Shown: positions 5,095 through 9,786 of the stretch, in pieces | How the letters are laid out: every line of letters begins with the position of its first letter | Position numbering within the stretch: position 1 is the stretch's first letter | From: an uncultured Bacilli bacterium | Lineage (GTDB): Bacteria; Bacillota_I; Bacilli_A; RF39; UBA660 | Assembly: GCA_944351315.1 (NCBI GenBank) | Contig: CALVPL010000013.1 | Span: 1-9,786, forward strand | Direction: 5' to 3' | Length of the DNA stretch: 9,786 nucleotides | Notes under the pieces: model-generated | The model's input: only the letters and a program-made list of their open reading frames with translations | Told to the model about the DNA's origin: nothing | The model's database searches: none | Position numbers and translations under genes: made by a program

Positions 5095-6981
5095 TTAAAA
5101 AGTTAAATAATTACTAATTTTTAAACTGACATTTTTAGTAAATGGATAAGAATAAGAAGGAGTATCTGTTAAATAAGGAGCAATAATAGCAACAGAATAA
5201 GTTGGACTTTCTCTTGGAAAATAATAAACTAAAGTTGAATTAATGACTTCTTTATCCACAACTCCATCATGATCACTATCATAAAAAGTTTCGGCTGTAC
5301 CTGTTTTTCCTACAGCATTCAAATTCTTTTTGACATAACTTGAAGCCGTACCACCATGAAATACTTGATACATTCCTTCAGTAATTCTGTCATAGTAAGA
5401 AGCATCTAGTCCAACTTGATTTAAAAAGACATTATAATCTTCTTTTTTTAAACGTAAAGCATAACGATTTCCATAATTAGAAATTGTATTAATATATTGA
5501 AGTAAACTAATCGGAGTATAAGTGTCGTATTGGCCTATCGCAAAATTCAAAAGTAAATCACCTGCTACTTTAGTTCCCCGCATTCCTGTTTGTTCATTTG
5601 GATAATCAATTTCCGTTTTATTTCCAAGTCCATAAGACGAGAAAACATCGCGATAAGTTTTAAAATTTTCCTCAGATACATTAAAAGTCATATTGTATTT
5701 ATAAGTTTGTCCAGTTGATTTAATCGCAGTTAAAAATTGATAGTAATTGGAAGAAGTTTTTAAAGCTGTAATATCATCGACATAACCCAATTTTTTATAA
5801 GAACACTTAGAAGGTTGACTATAAAGTTTCACACAACTATCTAAAACCTTTTTCCCTACTTCAATAGCTCCTGTCATATACCCAACTGTATTACTAGCCC
5901 CCTTGACTACACTTCCCATGGCATAAGAAGAAGTAAAAGCAGTGATTGTAATATCTGAAAATTCTCCTTGATCATTTAACCTTATCCCACTCATTGCCAA
6001 TATGCCTCCACTTTTCGGATCACCCACCATCGCATAAGCTTCTTTAAAATATTTGGCACTTGTTTTTTTATGAGCTAAACTCATTTCTTCTTTTAAAATT
6101 TTTTCCAATTCTAATTGAACATCAATATCAATATTTAAAACAACATCACTTCCTACCTCTTCTTCTTCCAATAAAGTTAAAGTATTATCAGAATTAATAA
6201 AATATTTGGCTTTTTTTCCTCTTAATAAATTTTCATATTGTTTTTCAATCCCAGAAGTTCCAACCGTATCATTTAAAGCATAACCATTTTGGATAAAACT
6301 CGTTACCTCTTCTTTAGGAATACTTCCAATCGTTCCAAATATACTTTTTAACGTCTCACCATAAGGATAGGTTCGTGAAGCAGTAATTACCGATTTTAAA
6401 GAAGGAATATTTAAAGCCATAACTCGAGCCAATTCTTCATCACTTACATTTGAAAGTAAAATTTTATCTTCATAAGCATAGCCATCATTCATTAAAGAAA
6501 ATAAATAAATTCGTTTTTGTTCACTTTCATCATAAGTTATCATCTCTTCAGTAATTCTCTCCCATTTTAAAGCTGAAATATCTTCATTAGTAAGTTTTCT
6601 TTCTTCCCATTTTTGCCATTCTTCATCCGTGATTAAATCCCGACCATTATTATGTGTAGCTAAATAATAATTTTTTAAATTTGTTGTAGTTAAAGAAAAA
6701 CTTTTCACATAAGGTTCCAATAAAGAAGCTATCTTTAATTCCTCTTTTAAAGTACTATCTACCGGTTTATGATAAGCAATATTAATAACCCCTTGATTAT
6801 CAACTAACACCTTGCCATTCCGATCTAAAATCCTGCCTCTTGGAGCACTACTTCCATAAACAATTCTTTCCATTTTCTCTTCTAATAAAACACTATAATA
6901 TTCATGATTCGTTTGATTTATATTATAAAGTACCCCAAGGAAACTAAAAAACAAAAAAAGTAAAAATAATTTTAGTTTCAT
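5095..6981 (-). CDS. Class B penicillin-binding protein (FtsI/PBP2-type transpeptidase)
   Basis: This is a monofunctional D,D-transpeptidase that cross-links peptidoglycan outside the membrane; 628 residues, usual for the class. One N-terminal membrane anchor (about 2-22) is followed by the pedestal/dimerisation domain with PRGRILDRNGKVL (47-59) and the GTSGIEKQYE motif (242-251), then the transpeptidase domain. Catalytic motifs are complete: SVVK (S357, K360), SSN (410-412) and KTG (559-561). No PASTA domains are present. Two features stand out: a cysteine pair in CVKLYSQPSKC (383-393) between SxxK and SxN, and a DSDHDGVVD loop (568-576) just after KTGTAE that resembles a calcium-binding DxDxDG loop. 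Division versus elongation cannot be decided from the sequence. The longer reading starts at a GTG (6990) that is part of the Shine-Dalgarno AGGTGA; ATG 6981 lies correctly spaced behind it. The gene is upstream of the surface gene, separated by the G13 region and a weak terminator. Confidence 0.95.
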   Translation of the reverse strand: MKLKLFLLFLFFSFLGVLYNINQTNHEYYSVLLEEKMERIVYGSSAPRGRILDRNGKVLVDNQGVINIAYHKPVDSTLKEELKIASLLEPYVKSFSLTTTNLKNYYLATHNNGRDLITDEEWQKWEERKLTNEDISALKWERITEEMITYDESEQKRIYLFSLMNDGYAYEDKILLSNVSDEELARVMALNIPSLKSVITASRTYPYGETLKSIFGTIGSIPKEEVTSFIQNGYALNDTVGTSGIEKQYENLLRGKKAKYFINSDNTLTLLEEEEVGSDVVLNIDIDVQLELEKILKEEMSLAHKKTSAKYFKEAYAMVGDPKSGGILAMSGIRLNDQGEFSDITITAFTSSYAMGSVVKGASNTVGYMTGAIEVGKKVLDSCVKLYSQPSKCSYKKLGYVDDITALKTSSNYYQFLTAIKSTGQTYKYNMTFNVSEENFKTYRDVFSSYGLGNKTEIDYPNEQTGMRGTKVAGDLLLNFAIGQYDTYTPISLLQYINTISNYGNRYALRLKKEDYNVFLNQVGLDASYYDRITEGMYQVFHGGTASSYVKKNLNAVGKTGTAETFYDSDHDGVVDKEVINSTLVYYFPRESPTYSVAIIAPYLTDTPSYSYPFTKNVSLKISNYLTF

Positions 6982-7026
6982 AAAAATCACCTGTTATTAG
7001 TATTAAAAAAAGTTTGTATTTCATAC

Positions 7027-7032
7027 ATTATA
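7027..7032 (-). promoter_or_regulatory. Candidate -10 box of the PBP gene
   Basis: A perfect TATAAT lies on the minus strand in the 63-nt divergent gap, about 46 nt before the PBP ATG. No recognisable -35 is at 16-18 nt (AAATTA at 17). The box also overlaps the short leader of the divergent plus-strand gene. Confidence 0.35.
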
Positions 7033-7044
7033 TTAGGTGATTTA

Positions 7045-7305
7045 ATGTATAATTTAGTAAAAAGATATATGGATAATTTAACAAAAGAGCAAGTAATGGA
7101 TTTTGCTCAAAAAAATCAAGTTTTCTTATCGCCAGAAGAATTAGATTTTACTTATACTTTCGTGAAAAAAAATTGGGAAATGATTTTTCGTAATCCCAAT
7201 TTATTAAAACTTGAACGATACAAAGATAAATTCTCTGAAGAAAACTTTATCAAAATTCAAAAACTATTTGCCTTATATTATCAAAAATATGGTCATTTAT
7301 TATAA
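7045..7305 (+). CDS. DUF2624-like small protein (YqfT-like)
   Basis: A small 86-residue soluble protein, rich in Lys, Phe and Tyr, predicted all-helical, with no membrane segment. The pattern of an N-terminal LTKEQVMDFAQKNQVFLSPEE (split 73-93 of the codons' order, residues 13-33), then a hydrophobic helix, then ENFIKIQKLFALYYQKYG near the end resembles DUF2624. In Bacillus that family includes YqfT, encoded beside endonuclease IV (yqfS). The neighbour here is also nfo, which supports the assignment, although the two are convergent here. Function is unknown. The start ATG follows AGGTGA at about 5 nt. The end overlaps the 3' end of nfo by 13 bp (7293-7305). No clear plus-strand promoter was found; the gene is divergent from the PBP gene with a 63-nt gap. 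Confidence 0.65.
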   Translation: MYNLVKRYMDNLTKEQVMDFAQKNQVFLSPEELDFTYTFVKKNWEMIFRNPNLLKLERYKDKFSEENFIKIQKLFALYYQKYGHLL

Positions 7306-8195
7306 TAAGAAACGATCGAATTTAATAAATCTGAATTAAATTTTCCTTCTTTAATCATTTGAATTTCAAACTTATAAGGAGGATAAATCTTTTCTTTATC
7401 TTCAAAAGTTTTCCCCACATAAGGTGTTTCTAAAATTTTAGGAACATCTTTTAATTTTTCATGATTGCATATTTTTAATAAATTGTCAAAACCAATTGTT
7501 CCATAGCCAATATTTGCATGCCGATCTTTATGAGAACTAAGTGGATTTTTACTATCATTAATATGAATACATTTAATTTTTGACAACGTTAAATTCTTCT
7601 CAAATTCCTCTAAAAATTCCTCAAAAAGATCCATTCGATAACCAGCATCATTTAAATGACAAGTATCTAGACAAACTCCTACTTCTTTAGAAACATTTTT
7701 CACTAAATAAGAAATTTCTTCTAAAGTACTTCCGCATTCTGTTCCTTTTCCCGCCATAGTTTCTAATAAAATTTCACAACGATAATTTTCTTTTAAAACT
7801 TCATTTAAAGCATCGACAATATTTTTTAAAGCTTCTTCTTTTGGATAACCGACAGCACTACCAGGATGTAAAACTAAATAAGATATTCCAAGTTCATCAC
7901 ATCGCGATAACTCTTGTTTTAAAAAATGAATACTAAATTGCCATTTTTCTGGATCCTTTTTATTAGCTAAATTAATAATATAAGGTGCATGACAAATCAC
8001 ATTTTTTTTATCAATATGATTTTCCTCCATCAATTTATCTGCTTCTTGAAGATATTTTTCCTCAATTTTCTTTCGCATCGTATTTTGGGGAGCCCCAGTA
8101 TAAAACATAAAAGTGGTTGCTCCATAACTAATTGCTTCTTTTACACTTCCTAAAAGTTGTTCACTACCAAACGACACATGACTACCAATGATCAT
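7293..8195 (-). CDS. nfo: Endonuclease IV (AP endonuclease, three-zinc TIM barrel)
   Basis: It cleaves the backbone 5' to abasic sites and removes blocked 3' ends in base excision repair in the cytoplasm. The protein has 300 residues; the family has about 280-300. All nine zinc ligands of E. coli Nfo can be placed: H69 (ICHAPY), H110 (VLHPGS), E145 (LLETMAG), D177 and H180 (CLDTCHLNDAGY), H211 (CIHINDSK), D224 and H226 (KDRHANIG), and E256 (ILETP). The start ATG at 8195 gives the family-typical MxIGSHVS and follows GAGGGA at correct spacing. The longer frame begins at a TTG (8216) in the promoter region and is rejected. TGA is the stop. The gene has its own extended -10 promoter and converges on the DUF2624-like gene. 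Confidence 0.97.
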   Translation of the reverse strand: MIIGSHVSFGSEQLLGSVKEAISYGATTFMFYTGAPQNTMRKKIEEKYLQEADKLMEENHIDKKNVICHAPYIINLANKKDPEKWQFSIHFLKQELSRCDELGISYLVLHPGSAVGYPKEEALKNIVDALNEVLKENYRCEILLETMAGKGTECGSTLEEISYLVKNVSKEVGVCLDTCHLNDAGYRMDLFEEFLEEFEKNLTLSKIKCIHINDSKNPLSSHKDRHANIGYGTIGFDNLLKICNHEKLKDVPKILETPYVGKTFEDKEKIYPPYKFEIQMIKEGKFNSDLLNSIVSYYNK

Positions 8196-8217
8196 CTTTT
8201 TCCCTCTTTCTGCCAAA

Positions 8218-8226
8218 ATTATACCA
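8218..8226 (-). promoter_or_regulatory. Extended -10 promoter of nfo
   Basis: TGGTATAAT on the minus strand is a perfect TGn plus TATAAT. The 17-nt-spaced -35 (TAGATA) is poor, as expected for extended -10 promoters, and lies in the loop and arm of the prepilin terminator. Predicted start near 8211, leader about 16 nt. Confidence 0.75.
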
Positions 8227-8252
8227 AAAGAAAAAGTCTATATCTAGACTTT
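8226..8252 (-). terminator. Intrinsic terminator of the prepilin gene
   Basis: On the minus strand, AAAGTCTA (8252-8245), loop GATA and TAGACTTT (8240-8233) form a perfect 8-bp stem, followed by TTCTTTT (8232-8226). Two bases of the TAA stop (8253-8251) are in the 5' arm, and the tail touches the nfo extended -10. Confidence 0.9.
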
Positions 8253-8682
8253 AATTACAATCGGTTGCTGCCGTTGCTCCATTAGAATCAGATACATCAT
8301 CCGTAGTTAAATTTTTATCTTGATTTGAAGCAATATATTTAGAACTACTTAACCAGCCTCTAATTTGAAAATCACCATTTGTATATGTAACTTCTACACT
8401 GCCATTATAACCATCTTTAGCCGTATAATAGCCATAATCCTCAGTCAATTCTGTATACGTATAACATCTCGTAGGATTACCCGCAGTAATTTTACCATTC
8501 ATAATATCCATTTGAGCTGCAACTTGAGCTGAATTTAAAAAATCAATAAATTCTGTTCTAAAAGCTCCTTTTTCAGCATCTCCTAAAATTCCAAAAACGT
8601 TTTGACCAGCAACTAACATTATTACTGCTAAAATAACAATGACTGCTAATAACTCAATTAATGTAAAACCGTTTTTTTTCAT
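8251..8682 (-). CDS. Type IV prepilin-like / ComG-type pseudopilin
   Basis: A 143-residue prepilin. The short basic leader MKKNG is followed by the type III signal FTLIELLAVIVILAVIM, so prepilin peptidase would cut after G5 and methylate F6. E10 is the conserved Glu5 of the mature chain, and the hydrophobic helix spans about 6-26. The C-terminal head (about 70-143) is polar and beta-rich, with two cysteines (C73 and C142) that could close the head by a disulfide. The length fits minor pilins or ComGC/ComGD-type pseudopilins, but no assembly ATPase, platform protein or peptidase is in the window, so its machine (competence pilus, type IV pilus or type II-like system) is unknown. AGGAG (8692-8696) lies 9 nt before the ATG. 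It has its own promoter and terminator and follows a large, probably extracellular protein. Confidence 0.9.
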   Translation of the reverse strand: MKKNGFTLIELLAVIVILAVIMLVAGQNVFGILGDAEKGAFRTEFIDFLNSAQVAAQMDIMNGKITAGNPTRCYTYTELTEDYGYYTAKDGYNGSVEVTYTNGDFQIRGWLSSSKYIASNQDKNLTTDDVSDSNGATAATDCN

Positions 8683-8707
8683 TTTTCAAATCTCCTACTC
8701 TGTTATA

Positions 8708-8736
8708 AGAATACAAAAAAACGAGCAAAAAGTCAA
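8708..8736 (-). promoter_or_regulatory. Sigma-A promoter of the prepilin gene
   Basis: On the minus strand, TTGACT (8736-8731, 5/6), a 17-nt spacer and TATTCT (8713-8708, 4/6). Predicted start near 8701 and a leader of about 19 nt containing AGGAG. Confidence 0.65.
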
Positions 8737-8784
8737 TAGTTTTTAAGAACAAATTCACGGAGAAAATCTCTTAAAACATCAAAA

Positions 8785-9786
8785 TTATTCATATGTAATT
8801 AAATATAAATCATGACTATAATAAAGACTTTGGCGATCATTTAAAGGAATAAAACTACCTGAATCATCTCGCGATATTGCATGTTCAAGTGTCCAAATAC
8901 CATTTACCTTTTTATAAAACAATAAATAACGTTTATACACATATTTTTTATTTTCATAAACACGTGATTCTGTATGAGCAATTAATTTATTAGAACCAAA
9001 ATGCGACAACCTAATAATTTCTCCGTATTCATCTTCATAAGTACTTGTTGGAAAAACTAAATAATCTTTAGAAGCCGAACCTCTTGTAGCAAAAGGAGCC
9101 GATGCCGGTCCAATATGAATTCCAGTTGTTTCTGATTTAGACCCGCTATATCCTACCCAAGCTTTATTATTTCTATCCAATGCTGTAAAAATATGAATAT
9201 TTGTACTATACCTTCCAGACATTTTTTCAGGTGGAGCAATCAAACTTTCAGTATCCGTAAAATATAAGGCATCTGCACCCAATTTATATAAATGCTCATC
9301 TACTTGATAAAAACTTCCGTTATTTACATTATAACGATATACATAATAACCTGGTCTTGGAGTTGAAGAAGAAAAACTGCAATTTTTTTCATAAGCTACC
9401 GTAATATCTGCCTCAGCATTCCCTTGTATATAATCGATTTCTCCATAACCAAGCCAGCATCGCTTAGCATCATATAAATTAACTTTATTAGAAGCCCAAA
9501 CACTATTACCACTTACATTTACTAACATTGCTCCTGCTCGTCCATATCGAATATTACTATTTCTATTCCGATAAGAAAGACCAGCAAATAAAATTTTATT
9601 ATCACTTATTTTAACAGCTCTCATTCCTCCAGCTCCTAAGCCATCATAACCATTTGTTAAAGTTGTAAGTGGCCCGAATGTAACTTGTCCATTAGAAGAA
9701 ACATTAATGACTTGAGCCTTTACATAAGAATTATTATATTTCAAATCATAGTCCATGGTTTCTTTATCAAACGGATTTCTTCCTAT
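8785..9786 (-). CDS. C-terminal 333 residues of a probably extracellular beta-rich protein (5' end outside window)
   Basis: I do not recognise this protein. The frame is open to the window edge (IGRNPFDKET before the first Met) and no Shine-Dalgarno precedes the internal ATG at 9756, so the gene begins outside. The visible part is rich in Tyr, Asn, Ser and Gly and poor in Lys/Glu helices. It shows recurring strand-turn units such as KISDNKILFAGLSY, IHIFTALDRNNKAWVGYSG, SNKLIAHTESRVY and KRYLLFYKKVNGIWTLEHA, suggestive of beta-propeller blades. Two cysteines (about C110 and C136 counted from the edge) may pair. It ends abruptly after YLITYE with no anchor or sorting signal, so any anchor or signal must be N-terminal. 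About 100 nt separate it from the prepilin gene, with only a loose inverted repeat and no clear terminator. A surface, adhesin or pilus-associated role is a guess from context. Confidence 0.75.
   Translation of the reverse strand: MGRNPFDKETMDYDLKYNNSYVKAQVINVSSNGQVTFGPLTTLTNGYDGLGAGGMRAVKISDNKILFAGLSYRNRNSNIRYGRAGAMLVNVSGNSVWASNKVNLYDAKRCWLGYGEIDYIQGNAEADITVAYEKNCSFSSSTPRPGYYVYRYNVNNGSFYQVDEHLYKLGADALYFTDTESLIAPPEKMSGRYSTNIHIFTALDRNNKAWVGYSGSKSETTGIHIGPASAPFATRGSASKDYLVFPTSTYEDEYGEIIRLSHFGSNKLIAHTESRVYENKKYVYKRYLLFYKKVNGIWTLEHAISRDDSGSFIPLNDRQSLYYSHDLYLITYE

Noticed and set aside
6984..7043. Inverted repeat AAATCACCT / AGGTGATTT in the gap between the divergent PBP and DUF2624-like genes, looking like paired operator sites.
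   Set aside because: Each arm is the Shine-Dalgarno sequence of the gene it precedes, so the symmetry is explained by two ribosome binding sites facing away from each other.
7319..7342. Inverted repeat AATTTAAT / ATTAAATT just after the DUF2624-like stop, a possible plus-strand terminator.
   Set aside because: The stem is only A-T pairs, the T-tract is short and interrupted by CC, and it lies in the nfo coding region.
8741..8776. TTTTAAGA / TCTTAAAA inverted repeat between the edge protein and the prepilin gene.
   Set aside because: The AT-rich arms, 20-nt loop and lack of a clean T-tract make it unconvincing as a terminator or operator.
1..9786. Possibility of a Mycoplasma-type genetic code, given the AT-richness and lineage style.
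   Set aside because: TGA ends three convincing genes (2423, 3028, 7293) at sensible positions, and Trp is encoded by TGG, so the standard bacterial code applies.
1..9786. Mobile elements, CRISPR arrays, tRNA or rRNA genes, riboswitches and defence systems.
   Set aside because: I found no transposase or integrase pattern, no regular direct repeats, no tRNA-like fold and no leader long enough for a riboswitch.

Overview
The window is AT-rich, low-GC Firmicutes-type DNA. It carries a spoVS gene with a textbook GGAGG ribosome binding site, Bacillus-like sigma-A promoters and U-tailed intrinsic terminators. TGA is used as a stop at three genes (ends at 2423, 3028, 7293), so the code is standard and not the Mycoplasma code. 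The small compact genes, camelysin/TasA-like surface protein, class B penicillin-binding protein and ComG-type prepilin suggest an uncultured host-associated Bacilli lineage of the RF39/Erysipelotrichia kind. That placement is an inference from gene style, not from a marker gene.

Layout: (1) 1-544, plus strand: the C-terminal end of an unidentified one-helix membrane protein, a terminator, then spoVS. (2) 535-3006, minus strand: a DUF3419/BtaA-like SAM-binding protein on its own perfect sigma-A promoter, and a two-gene operon of a six-helix HdeD-like membrane protein followed by a COG1092-type RNA methyltransferase. (3) 3028-6981, minus strand: a class B PBP transpeptidase, then a large membrane-anchored surface protein (N-terminal TasA/camelysin-like part, C-terminal DUF6273-like part). 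A 13-base G:C homopolymer sits between them, upstream of the surface gene. (4) 7045-8195: a convergent pair, a DUF2624-like small protein and endonuclease IV (nfo), whose 3' ends overlap by 13 bp. This echoes the nfo/yqfT neighbourhood of Bacillus. (5) 8251-9786, minus strand: a type IV prepilin-like protein preceded by the C-terminal 333 residues of a large, probably extracellular beta-rich protein that runs off the window.

How the parts relate: PBP, surface protein, prepilin and the edge protein are all envelope functions. Spore regulator, methyltransferases and nfo are housekeeping. No toxin-antitoxin, CRISPR, phage, transposase or defence gene was found.

The most notable signal is the G13 tract, which lies exactly in the spacer between a -35-like TTGCTC and an extended -10 (TGATAAAAT) upstream of the surface protein gene. 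That is the arrangement of a slipped-strand, phase-variable promoter. The second is architectural: several stop codons sit inside terminator hairpins, terminators run straight into the next promoter, and leaders appear only about 12-20 nt long. As a result the longest-ORF starts of four genes fall in promoter or Shine-Dalgarno sequence, and the starts given here are corrected downstream. No gap longer than 300 bases lacks a gene.
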